From assembly GCA_023414875.1 (NCBI GenBank), contig JAEZMV010000025.1, positions 1 through 64,000 on the forward strand: a stretch of 64,000 nucleotides of DNA, read 5' to 3'. Below the pieces are notes generated by a model. That model was not told where the DNA came from. It made no database searches and worked only from the letters and a program-made list of their open reading frames with translations. The DNA is from Bacillota bacterium. Its GTDB lineage: Bacteria; Bacillota; Clostridia; Lachnospirales; Lachnospiraceae. Positions within the stretch are counted from its first letter, which is position 1. The number at the start of each line of letters is the position of its first letter. Both the position numbers and the translations under genes were made by a program. Below are positions 41,444 through 49,093 of this stretch, piece by piece.

Positions 41444-42901
41444 TTATCTGCGAAACTGTACTATCTCATCTGTCTTTTCCTGACTTAACAGCTTCCCGGT
41501 CGTATCAAAAACATATCGGTATACATAACTTGCCCCACCAATTGAAAATGAGCTTGTGAGAGGGGAGAAATAGGTATCGGTTATACTTTCGACGTTCCAC
41601 TGCAGCTTTCCATCCTCACTTACGGATAGTTGAGAACCCAGGGAACCTTTAACCGTATAGAATTCCTGCGGAATTCCACTTTCGGTATTACATACCAGTA
41701 AAACAGCAGTAAAATTATCACGTACAAGCTTTGTCAATTCTTCATTTGATATATCCAATTTTTCTTGTTCAAAGATAGAATTAAGAACTGCTGCTATATC
41801 ATATCTTCCTCCAGCATCTCCCTCTCCTTCAGCAAGCTTTGGAACAGAGTAGGCGCTAAGATAAACACTTCCATTAAACTCGTTCATTCCGGTGATAAAG
41901 TACTCACAATCCTCAGAGGTATACGTAAAAGAATCATCCAAAGAACCATCCGCTTTCATTTTCATCAATAAATCTCCGGATTGATAATTATTAAGCTGAA
42001 CGATATAGCCGTCGCCAAGCTTGGCGGTTGACCGGATACCGAAGTTTCCAACTTCATTTTTAGTAAATGCTTTTATATTACCATCCATATCAAGTTCAGA
42101 AAAACACAGATATTTTGAATCACCACGACTGAAAGCAATAATCTTACTATCGCTATAGACCACGGAAGCTATATATTCGTCTTCAAAACCATTTGAAGTA
42201 GTTTTATCCCACAAAAGCTTACCGTCATTACTAATCAATGCAATTCGCCCATAGGTGGTCTGTTCGGAGGACCATGTCGGCGAGGATCCAAAGACAATTA
42301 TAGAATCTCCGACCTTTGCATAGTCTTCGGCCAGTATATTCGTTAGTTCAACATTCCATATTACTTTTGTGCCAAGGGATTTCGTAATAACGGTCTTATC
42401 AAGCACATTAAAGCCAAGATTTTTATCAAGCTTATCTTTGTACTCAATAGTATAAGTGGCTCCATCTGCATTGACCGAAGGAGGAAATTGTGTGTTGCTA
42501 TTTCTGTACTCCCAGAGGGTTTTAAGGTCTTCCGGGGTCGGATCCGCTTGCGAAATCTCATAACCACCGACACTCTTTTTAATAACTTCTGCGGTTTTAT
42601 CATATGAGAATTTTCCGGTGGTAATATCCCGATAGATACTTTTGATTTCTCCCCTTGTTAGTCCGTCTGTAGTTAAATCATTTTCTTGGAAAAATACGAT
42701 TGCTTCCTTATATTCCTTTGCTTCAGCATAGACGCTTACTCCTGAAAGACAGCCTATAACCAGTAAAAGACAGGCAGCGGCTAACGTAAATTTTTTCAAA
42801 ACGTATATAGCAGTAATTCTTTTTGGCTTATAATTAGTTGCCTCGTCTACAATATCTGAATCGATCTCAGCAATATGCTCATACAATTTATCGCCTTTCA
42901 T
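41444..42901 (-). CDS. Membrane-anchored anti-sigma factor-like protein with large sensor domain
   Basis: 485 residues. The cytoplasmic N-terminus (GDKLYEHIAEIDSDIVDEA) matches the short sigma-binding segment seen in Lachnospiraceae anti-sigma proteins; one membrane span follows (LAAACLLLVIGCLSGVSVYA). The rest, about 420 residues, is extracellular with repeated beta-strand blades (GRIALISNDGKLLWDKT, LDMDGNIKAF, GDGYIVQLNNYQSGDLLMKM) resembling a beta-propeller. Its ATG overlaps the sigma gene stop (ATGA), so the two proteins are made together. The signal sensed is unknown. Confidence 0.75.
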   Translation of the reverse strand: MKGDKLYEHIAEIDSDIVDEATNYKPKRITAIYVLKKFTLAAACLLLVIGCLSGVSVYAEAKEYKEAIVFFQENDLTTDGLTRGEIKSIYRDITTGKFSYDKTAEVIKKSVGGYEISQADPTPEDLKTLWEYRNSNTQFPPSVNADGATYTIEYKDKLDKNLGFNVLDKTVITKSLGTKVIWNVELTNILAEDYAKVGDSIIVFGSSPTWSSEQTTYGRIALISNDGKLLWDKTTSNGFEDEYIASVVYSDSKIIAFSRGDSKYLCFSELDMDGNIKAFTKNEVGNFGIRSTAKLGDGYIVQLNNYQSGDLLMKMKADGSLDDSFTYTSEDCEYFITGMNEFNGSVYLSAYSVPKLAEGEGDAGGRYDIAAVLNSIFEQEKLDISNEELTKLVRDNFTAVLLVCNTESGIPQEFYTVKGSLGSQLSVSEDGKLQWNVESITDTYFSPLTSSFSIGGASYVYRYVFDTTGKLLSQEKTDEIVQFRR

Positions 42902-43455
42902 ACAATAATATTCTCCTTTCTAAGAAACTCACGCAAACTGCTTCTGAGTCGTAACATCATAGAAGCCAGCTTGCTTTGACTCATTCCAAACTCCTTTGCG
43001 AGTGAATTCAATGACTGATTATGCCAATATCTTCGAACAAATAATACACGTTTTTCAGTATCCAGACTTCGAAGCCAGGTATTGATAGTTATGGTGATAT
43101 CACTATCAGTGGATGGAGGGGTCTTATCCGGAAGGTCAGGAATACATTCCTCAAGTTCGGATAAAAGCATCGTTAACTCACTATATCGCTTTTTTGCTTT
43201 GTTTTTATGATATAAGTTTATGGAAATGCATCTGGTAATTTTGCCGAGATACGCGGATAAGGACCTCGGCCTCTCCGGGGGAATTTTGCTCCAGGCTGTG
43301 AGGTAGGTATCGTTAAGGCATTCTTCACAATCCTCTTTATTGTGAAGAACGTTCATAGCAATAGCCTTTAGGTAAGAATTATATTTGGACTGTGTTTCTT
43401 TCACGGCATCCTCGGAGCGCTCCCAGTATAGCTCTACAATTTTTGAGTCTTCCAT
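42898..43455 (-). CDS. ECF-type RNA polymerase sigma factor
   Basis: 185 residues with sigma-2 (YNSYLKAIAMNVLHNKEDCEECLNDTY) and sigma-4 (TEKRVLFVRRYWHNQSLNSLAKEFGMSQSKLASMM) regions separated by an acidic linker; regions 1 and 3 are missing, as in ECF sigmas. It precedes and overlaps by 4 nt the membrane anti-sigma gene, the usual arrangement for signal-controlled release. GGAGG lies upstream of the ATG. Autoregulation is likely but no ECF promoter was recognised. Confidence 0.9.
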   Translation of the reverse strand: MEDSKIVELYWERSEDAVKETQSKYNSYLKAIAMNVLHNKEDCEECLNDTYLTAWSKIPPERPRSLSAYLGKITRCISINLYHKNKAKKRYSELTMLLSELEECIPDLPDKTPPSTDSDITITINTWLRSLDTEKRVLFVRRYWHNQSLNSLAKEFGMSQSKLASMMLRLRSSLREFLRKENIIV

Positions 43456-43610
43456 CGAATCCTCCTTTCCTAATTTTAAGGCCTTATACTTATATAGTCA
43501 GGAATCAATAGTCAGATATTGCATAAAATGAGTTTAGAAAATAAAAAATATTTTTAATATGAATTGTAATAAGAGATAGGTTGTCTCATTGGAAGATCTA
43601 CGAAATTAAA

Positions 43611-43642
43611 GGTTCAGCAAGCGAATAAATTCGCGCTGAACC
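43611..43642. repeat. Nested palindrome with GCGAAT-AA-ATTCGC core
   Basis: Outer arms GGTTCAGC / GCTGAACC, an AA bulge, inner arms GCGAAT / ATTCGC with a 2-nt loop. The same core and nearly the same outer arms occur at 45594, with paired base changes. Confidence 0.7.
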
Positions 43643-43797
43643 CTCATATATTCGCATATAGCACAGTCATTTTCTTCTTCTAAGAACTAAAATTTTGGTT
43701 ATGTACATTAGAATTGCGGATCATTTAGTTAACTTTCCTAAATTCATTATAACATGGAACCCAAGTTTTTACTAGATGTATTAAAATTACGATGAAG

Positions 43798-43849
43798 CTA
43801 AAAGGCAATTATGATATCTCCTAGTGATAAAGGAGTACATAATTGCCTT
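43798..43849 (-). terminator. Terminator of the LytTR-LiaF operon
   Basis: 12-bp outer stem AAGGCAATTATG / CATAATTGCCTT plus inner CTCCT / AGGAG, followed on the minus strand by TTTTAG, 56 nt after the LiaF-like stop. Confidence 0.8.
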
Positions 43850-43904
43850 ATAAATTCCAGATAATTTATTTAAAGGACAAAGAAGTAGGTTGTTGAGTAA
43901 TGCT

Positions 43905-44612
43905 TTAAATGTATATGATTTTTGCATCGCCAAAGCTAATGTTCCCTTGTATTGTTACAATCGGTGAATCAGTAGCATCATTCATAAACTGTTCATTCAT
44001 GTCACCTAAAAATATATTAACGCGATTAATGACCTTCCAGGTTCTTGGAATATACAATTTAGCATCTCCAAAGGATACATCTATATTGATAACAGCTTTG
44101 CCGGAAGGGATCAATGCATGGTCAAAATATACCTTTACATCTCCGAAGGAGCATTTAATATCTGCTCGTTCAAAATTAGTGGAATTCACATATTTTATGC
44201 ACTCACCAAAATTAGCGGAGCAATACACAACATTATCATCCTGCTCATTGGATACATTGCTGCTAAAGCTATGGTCACTATGAAAATGATGAAAAATGCG
44301 AAAATGATTTATGCGACGACTAAATATCAAGGAAAGACCGATACATAACAAGAGTGCGATCAAAAGCACATGCCAGGGGGTATATTCAGTGATATTTAAC
44401 TCTTTGGCATATATAATACAAATAAATGCCACCGGAAATAAGATACCCCAAATATTAATTTCCATCAAGCTCATGATTATTATGCCTGACAGGATAACGG
44501 TTGCTACGATGTCAAACATACTTATTCCTTCAAATAATCCAAATATGTTGACAATGATCAGGGCAGCTGCAACAATAAAAAGCAGACCCCAGAGTATTTC
44601 TTTCTTTTTCAT
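43905..44612 (-). CDS. LiaF-like membrane protein
   Basis: 235 residues: four N-terminal membrane spans (LLFIVAAALIIVNIFG, FDIVATVILSGIIIMSL and two more), then a cytoplasmic or surface C-terminal domain with repeated S-F-G-D blades (KCSFGDVKVYF, VSFGDAKLYIP, ISFGDAKIIYI) typical of the LiaF/DUF2154 right-handed beta fold. LiaF proteins modulate cell-envelope stress signalling. Its start overlaps the LytTR gene stop by 4 nt, a common LytTR plus LiaF-like pair in Firmicutes. Confidence 0.82.
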   Translation of the reverse strand: MKKKEILWGLLFIVAAALIIVNIFGLFEGISMFDIVATVILSGIIIMSLMEINIWGILFPVAFICIIYAKELNITEYTPWHVLLIALLLCIGLSLIFSRRINHFRIFHHFHSDHSFSSNVSNEQDDNVVYCSANFGECIKYVNSTNFERADIKCSFGDVKVYFDHALIPSGKAVINIDVSFGDAKLYIPRTWKVINRVNIFLGDMNEQFMNDATDSPIVTIQGNISFGDAKIIYI

Positions 44613-45070
44613 ATACTTCTCCTCTTTTCTTCTAATCTATATTTCAATGATTTATAGTAATACCGGGACACATACACCTGTTTATGGGTATTCATAAACT
44701 GTACTTCACTGGATGCAGTAAGGTTTCGGGAGATGGAATAAATGTGATTCAAATTTAAAATGGTTGATTTAGAGACACGCATAAAATACCCGGGCAGCAG
44801 ATCTTCCAATTCATATAATCGGTATGTAGTCTCGAAGACGTTGTCTGCTGTATGTGCACTGATACAGTTCTCCGTCGTTTCGAAAAACAAAATACGGTCG
44901 ATTGATAGAAAATACTCCACATTGCCCTTATATAGCATCAGATGTTTGGATTCCTTTGTTAGATCCATCAAGGTGTCATATGTCTTTTGGACCTTTTCAT
45001 CTAATTGACTACAGCGGATAATTATTTCGTTTTCTATTAAATTTTCGTCAATATCAATTTTTACCTTCAT
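44609..45070 (-). CDS. LytTR-domain DNA-binding regulator
   Basis: 153 residues. No receiver domain; residues from about 50 form a LytTR domain (YFLSIDRILFFETTENCISAHT, YELEDLLPGYFMRVSKSTILNLNHI, VYVSRYYYKSLK). Such stand-alone LytTR proteins usually control their own operon with a membrane partner, here the LiaF-like protein. The promoter TTTACA-16-TATAAT is at 45118-45091 and GGAG lies 8 nt before the ATG. Confidence 0.88.
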   Translation of the reverse strand: MKVKIDIDENLIENEIIIRCSQLDEKVQKTYDTLMDLTKESKHLMLYKGNVEYFLSIDRILFFETTENCISAHTADNVFETTYRLYELEDLLPGYFMRVSKSTILNLNHIYSISRNLTASSEVQFMNTHKQVYVSRYYYKSLKYRLEEKRRSI

Positions 45071-45090
45071 TTTCTCATCTCCATAGTTAC

Positions 45091-45118
45091 ATTATATAAA
45101 TTAATCCATAAATGTAAA
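45091..45118 (-). promoter_or_regulatory. Promoter of the LytTR-LiaF operon
   Basis: Minus strand: TTTACA (45118-45113), 16-nt spacer, TATAAT (45096-45091), about 20 nt before the LytTR start codon. Confidence 0.7.
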
Positions 45119-45160
45119 TAGCTGTACATCAAGTGGTAGGTTTTTGGTAGTAACAGGTAT

Positions 45161-45199
45161 GAAAAAAGGACCGAACCCGTTTGACTCGGATTCGATCCT
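45161..45199 (-). terminator. Terminator of the repeat-protein gene
   Basis: 13-bp fully paired stem (arms 45187-45199 and 45167-45179, three G-U pairs) followed by six to seven U on the minus strand, 19 nt after the stop codon. Confidence 0.88.
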
Positions 45200-45217
45200 C
45201 TTCAATTATACAGTATT

Positions 45218-45415
45218 TTAGTTGTTTTTGCTTGAGCTATTAGCATTATTTCTGCTTGAACTGTTAGCATCGTTTCTGGTTGATGTGTTAGCATTATTTC
45301 TGCTTGAGCTGTTAGCATTATTTCTGCTTGAGCTGTTAGCATCGTTTCTGGTTGATGTGTTAGCATTGTTTCTACTTGAGCTGTTGGCATTGTTTCTGCT
45401 TGAATTATTATCCAT
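45218..45415 (-). CDS. Ser/Asn/Arg octapeptide-repeat protein (65 aa)
   Basis: Real gene despite low complexity: GGAGGTAA sits 5 nt before the ATG and a strong terminator follows. Nearly the whole protein is eight copies of an 8-residue unit, SSSRNNAN or TSTRNDAN, arranged as a 24-residue super-repeat (SSSRNNAN, SSSRNNAN, TSTRNDAN) repeated. It has no hydrophobic residues, so it must be disordered, and it is moderately cationic. Function unknown; possibilities include a nucleic-acid-binding, spore- or stress-related hydrophilic protein. The M50-like protease gene lies upstream on the same strand behind its own terminator. Confidence 0.7.
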   Translation of the reverse strand: MDNNSSRNNANSSSRNNANTSTRNDANSSSRNNANSSSRNNANTSTRNDANSSSRNNANSSSKNN

Positions 45416-45533
45416 TTATATTACCTCCGGTATATTTGTTATTGAAACATCATTAGTATTATCAATTATTAATAAATTATTCTTTCTGGGAAAATTTGAG
45501 TGAAAAATTATATTAATAATGAGATACAAGCTA

Positions 45534-45562
45534 CACTCACAAACGCTGCGCATTTGTGAGTG
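45534..45562. repeat. Hairpin upstream of the repeat-protein gene
   Basis: 10-bp perfect inverted repeat CACTCACAAA / TTTGTGAGTG with a 9-nt loop, in the 230-nt spacer between the protease terminator and the repeat-protein gene. Confidence 0.55.
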
Positions 45563-45593
45563 CACGGCTGGCTCCCAATGCCGATAAAATAAA

Positions 45594-45626
45594 AAGTTCA
45601 ACTGCGAATAAATTCGCGTTGAACTT
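45594..45626 (-). terminator. Terminator-like nested palindrome after the M50-like gene
   Basis: Outer arms AAGTTCAAC / GTTGAACTT, inner GCGAAT / ATTCGC with a 2-nt loop, flanked by A-rich and T-rich runs that extend the stem. It lies 23 nt beyond the protease stop codon and shares its core with the palindrome at 43611. Confidence 0.65.
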
Positions 45627-45648
45627 TTGTTTTATCGTCGCAGGGCTT

Positions 45649-46809
45649 TTAGCTTTCGTGACTATTTTCGATCATATCCATCAGTTCTCTTTCAACAACA
45701 ATTTCAGATGGATAAGGATATTTAGCTGCTATTTTTTCAAAATACTTTTTCGCTTCCAAAGCCTTTGTAGAATCTTTTTCTATATTATAATAGTACACAA
45801 ATAAAAGTCGCTGTATTGAAGGCACAAGTCTTAACGCCTTAAAATTCTTATGCTGTGAAACAAAAGTATTTCTTATTTCATCCTCATTCTTATTTAATAC
45901 AATCATACAGAAGAGATGCTCAGCCTGTAAGATAGTCTGATGAATACCTACCAACGAAGGCACATTTTCTATTAAAAACGTGCTTAATTCATATGCTTCC
46001 TCCATCTTTTTCGTCGATATTAGCCAGCTTAACCTTAAAATGCCCTGTGTTACTGCTAATGCATTATCATCCGAACGATAATCCCATTCAAACCACTCAG
46101 AAGGCATATCTGAAATCGAGTGTTTCAGCGCCAATTGACCTGCAATAAGGAGCTGTATCCTGAATGCACGCCTTGCTCGTAAATCCTTTTTTAAATGAAT
46201 CGCATTATGTCCATCATTTCCCATTGCCTCCAAAGGAATTCCATTTATAATAATCAAGAATAATCCTACAAGCACAAATAACGCAGAAATTAAGCGAATC
46301 CCTGGATTAGATTCACAGAATACATATGTAATGCCAAATATAATAGACATTCCCCCATTCATGATGATTCCACCCAAATTATACAAACTGGTAGGGAGTT
46401 TATCATCACTTACATCTGGCGGTGTCATAAGGCATTGCCCACCTGTACCAGCCAATGTGTATTTCGCAAGCTTTAATTTCCCATTAAGCTTATAAATCAT
46501 TAAGCTTCCAAATCTAATTGATTGGAACTTGTATCCACTAAAAAAACCAAATATCATATGTCCAATTTCGTGTATATACAGGTGTATTAGCATGCAAATA
46601 ATTATAACTAACAAAACTAATATTCCCGCTATAAAAAACATCGCACCAGATATTTTATCCTTTGGAGTAATACTTTTTATAAAATCACTAAGCAAAAGGC
46701 CACCCAGAAATCCACAAACCATGAAATATAGAAATCCAAAGATGGACATTATTATTTTCTGTCTATTTATTTTCTTTTCACGTACTTTTGAAACGTCGCT
46801 TTTGTTCAT
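45649..46809 (-). CDS. M50-like membrane metalloprotease
   Basis: The ATG at 46809 (MNKSDVSKVREKK) has GGAG 5 nt upstream; ATGs at 46842 and 46869 lack such a site. 386 residues: spans near 22-42 and 56-80, with the zinc motif HEIGH at 80-84 inside a membrane helix, typical of site-2 proteases and their relatives. A conserved segment KFQSIRFGSLMIYK follows, then more spans and a soluble C-terminal part of about 160 helical, possibly TPR-like, residues. The second NPDG-like ligand motif is not clear (GNDGHNAIHLKKD is a candidate). Substrate unknown. Confidence 0.72.
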   Translation of the reverse strand: MNKSDVSKVREKKINRQKIIMSIFGFLYFMVCGFLGGLLLSDFIKSITPKDKISGAMFFIAGILVLLVIIICMLIHLYIHEIGHMIFGFFSGYKFQSIRFGSLMIYKLNGKLKLAKYTLAGTGGQCLMTPPDVSDDKLPTSLYNLGGIIMNGGMSIIFGITYVFCESNPGIRLISALFVLVGLFLIIINGIPLEAMGNDGHNAIHLKKDLRARRAFRIQLLIAGQLALKHSISDMPSEWFEWDYRSDDNALAVTQGILRLSWLISTKKMEEAYELSTFLIENVPSLVGIHQTILQAEHLFCMIVLNKNEDEIRNTFVSQHKNFKALRLVPSIQRLLFVYYYNIEKDSTKALEAKKYFEKIAAKYPYPSEIVVERELMDMIENSHES

Positions 46810-46966
46810 CTTGGCTCCAATCTGATAAATACTATAGTTCATTAACTCGAAATAATATCTAATTACCATTTTAGTATTATACCATATTTTGTAATGTAAG
46901 CAAGAATGAATTAATCTGCAATTCTCTCTAAATATATAACAAAAGCGTTACTATTACATTAAATGC

Positions 46967-47155
46967 TTGAAGTATATGGATCGAAGAGGCAGTGGCTTTA
47001 AAAAAATAATAGGAGATTACAGGATTCAGCCACAATATAATGATTGCAACTTACTTCAACTGAAAGAGAGTCGAACTAAGGATATTTTAAAAGGATTAGT
47101 TGAAAACGGTAAAATAGAGACTGCAGGAGCTAAAAAAGATAGAAGATATCGTAAA
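46967..47155 (+). pseudogene. Remnant of a COG2865-type ATP-binding/HTH protein
   Basis: The reading YMDRRGSGFKKIIGDY and, after a gap, TKDILKGLVENGKIETAGA resemble the C-terminal parts of AlbA_2/COG2865 transcriptional regulators (E-RRGSG-xxK-I... and the closing winged helix). The ATPase part and the segment between are missing and there is no ribosome site. It ends in the guaA terminator. Best read as a decayed fragment. Confidence 0.45.
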
Positions 47156-47199
47156 AATCCCGCAAGCCCTGATTTCTCAAGGTTTGCGGGATTAAGTTT
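47155..47199. terminator. Bidirectional terminator downstream of guaA
   Basis: Stem AATCCCGCAAGCC / GGTTTGCGGGATT with a 13-nt loop; T run on the plus side and TTTTTAC on the minus side. Confidence 0.8.
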
Positions 47200-47200
47200 T

Positions 47201-47251
47201 TTACTCCCATTCGATCGTTGCCGTGTGGTCAAAGCCACCGGCAATTCTACG
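47201..47251 (-). pseudogene. Duplicated guaA-like 3' end
   Basis: Minus-strand reading RRIAGGFDHTATIEWE followed by a stop. The last 22 nt repeat the end of guaA almost exactly (ATIEWE-stop, one base different), 8 nt beyond the guaA stop region. It has no start and is too short to be a gene. Confidence 0.45.
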
Positions 47252-47258
47252 TATTGGC

Positions 47259-48794
47259 TTACTCCCACTCGATCGTTGCCGGTGGCTTGCCTGTAATATC
47301 GTAGCAGATTCTATTTACATGCTTTACTTCATTTACAATTCTATTTGAAATCTTACCTAACAAGTCCCAGGGAAGCTCAGCAAACTCCGCTGTCATGAAG
47401 TCGGTTGTTGTAACCGCCCTAAGTGCCACGGTATAATCATAGGTTCTCTCATCACCCATTACACCAACAGAACGAAGGTTAGTGAGAACTGCAAAGTACT
47501 GGCCGATGCTTCGGTCTAAGCCTGCTTTTGCAATTTCCTCACGGTAGATATAATCAGCATCCTGTAGGATTGCTATCTTCTCAGGGGTAATGTCACCGAT
47601 AATACGAATTGCAAGACCGGGGCCGGGGAAGGGCTGTCTGAATACAAGCTTCTCAGGGATACCAAGCTCAAGTCCGGCTTTTCTAACCTCGTCCTTGAAG
47701 AGGTTACGAAGAGGCTCGATAATTTCCTTGAAATCAACATAATCAGGTAGACCGCCTACATTATGATGACTCTTGATTACAGCGGATTTACCTAGACCGC
47801 TTTCGATTACGTCAGGATAGATGGTTCCCTGAACAAGGAAATCAACGGTTCCGATTTTCTTAGCTTCTTCCTCAAATACACGGATGAATTCTTCGCCAAT
47901 GATTTTTCTTTTCTCCTCCGGTTCGGATACACCGGCTAATTTATCATAAAAACGTTGCTGTGCATTGACACGGACAAAGTTAACATCAAACTGGGTGGTA
48001 AAGATCTGCTCAACCTCATCTCCTTCATTTTTACGAAGAAGACCATGATCTACGAAGATACAGGTAAGCTGTTTACCAACTGCCTTACTGATCATTACGG
48101 CTGCAACAGAGGAATCCACACCGCCGGAAAGAGCACATAATACTTTCTTGTCACCGATCTTCGCCTTTAAGGAGGCTACCATCTCTTCAGTGAAGGAGGA
48201 CATTACCCAATCGCCGGAGCAGTTACAGATCTTATATAAGAAGTTATGAAGCATTTTTGTACCTTCCGGTGTATGAACTACTTCAGGATGGAACTGTACT
48301 CCATAAAGGTTTCTTTCGGTGTCTTCAATCGCTGCAATCGGACAGGAATCAGATTTTGCTATCACATGAAAACCGGCAGCCGGTATTTCAACATAATCGG
48401 TATGACTCATCCAGCAGATTGTATTTTCTGAAATATCATTAAATAGTTTAGAGGTTGTAGTAACATTGACTTCGGTACGCCCATATTCTCTCAGAGGAGC
48501 TTTTGATACGGTGCCACCCTGTAGATATGTCATTAGCTGGCAACCATAACAGATACCTAAGATCGGTATTCCAAGAGAGAAAATACCTGGGTCACAGCTG
48601 GGTGCATCAAGTGCATAAGAACTGGCAGGTCCGCCGGTAAAAATGATACCCTTTGGCGCGATCTCCTTAATGCGATCAAGGCTTGTAGTATGGGGAAGAA
48701 CCTCACAATATACATTACATTCTCTGACTCTTCTGGCAATCAATTGATTATACTGTCCGCCAAAATCAAGTACGATAACTATTTCTTTTTTCAC
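47259..48794 (-). CDS. guaA: GMP synthase (glutamine-hydrolysing)
   Basis: 511 residues from a GTG with AGGAGG 7 nt upstream. Converts XMP, glutamine and ATP to GMP. Class I amidotransferase domain with C82 in GICYGCQLM and FHPEVVHT; ATP pyrophosphatase domain with SGGVDSS near residue 225; dimerisation domain ending KPPATIEWE. All catalytic features intact and length normal. No purine riboswitch consensus was recognised in the roughly 200-nt upstream region. Confidence 0.97.
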   Translation of the reverse strand: MKKEIVIVLDFGGQYNQLIARRVRECNVYCEVLPHTTSLDRIKEIAPKGIIFTGGPASSYALDAPSCDPGIFSLGIPILGICYGCQLMTYLQGGTVSKAPLREYGRTEVNVTTTSKLFNDISENTICWMSHTDYVEIPAAGFHVIAKSDSCPIAAIEDTERNLYGVQFHPEVVHTPEGTKMLHNFLYKICNCSGDWVMSSFTEEMVASLKAKIGDKKVLCALSGGVDSSVAAVMISKAVGKQLTCIFVDHGLLRKNEGDEVEQIFTTQFDVNFVRVNAQQRFYDKLAGVSEPEEKRKIIGEEFIRVFEEEAKKIGTVDFLVQGTIYPDVIESGLGKSAVIKSHHNVGGLPDYVDFKEIIEPLRNLFKDEVRKAGLELGIPEKLVFRQPFPGPGLAIRIIGDITPEKIAILQDADYIYREEIAKAGLDRSIGQYFAVLTNLRSVGVMGDERTYDYTVALRAVTTTDFMTAEFAELPWDLLGKISNRIVNEVKHVNRICYDITGKPPATIEWE

Positions 48795-49093
48795 TTGTTA
48801 ACCTCCTATAAATCCGATGAATAGGTGCTTTTTCTTAATTACTAAAAATGTAGATACATAATACAACATTTTTTATAAATATGCTAGCCTAAATGTTGGT
48901 TTTCTCCGATATATATAAAGAGAAGCAAAAAATTAACTAAAATATAGAGATTTATCACACAATATTTAAGAATTTTCGATATTTTTAATAAAAAAATATT
49001 TACAAAGCTACTATATCATGTTACTATTTACATGATGTTACAATATTTGGTATATCAATGTTAAATAGCACTAGGATGTATTGGGGGATTATT
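48795..49093. other. Divergent intergenic region guaA / HPt-like gene
   Basis: About 300 nt, very AT-rich. It holds a CAACATTT / AAATGTTG inverted repeat (48863-48896) on the guaA side and the promoter at 48999 for the plus-strand gene. No coding frame. Confidence 0.5.
48999..49027 (+). promoter_or_regulatory. Promoter of the HPt-like gene
   Basis: TTTACA (48999-49004), 17-nt spacer, TACTAT (49022-49027). Start of transcription expected near 49034. Confidence 0.5.

Larger units (their letters stand above)
43456..43904. other. Intergenic region with stacked palindromes
   Basis: About 450 nt between the LiaF-like gene and the sigma gene, both minus strand. It contains the terminator at 43798 and the nested palindrome at 43611. 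No coding frame is credible. Confidence 0.5.

Noticed and set aside
45218..45415. CRISPR-like array
   Set aside because: The 24-nt periodicity has no spacers and translates into a regular octapeptide repeat with gene signals; no cas genes are present.
45222..45503. Plus-strand Leu-rich frame across the octapeptide repeat gene
   Set aside because: It is the reverse complement of a Ser/Asn repeat gene that has its own ribosome site and terminator.
48795..48960. Purine riboswitch upstream of guaA
   Set aside because: The region has one AT-rich inverted repeat but none of the conserved purine-aptamer core segments.
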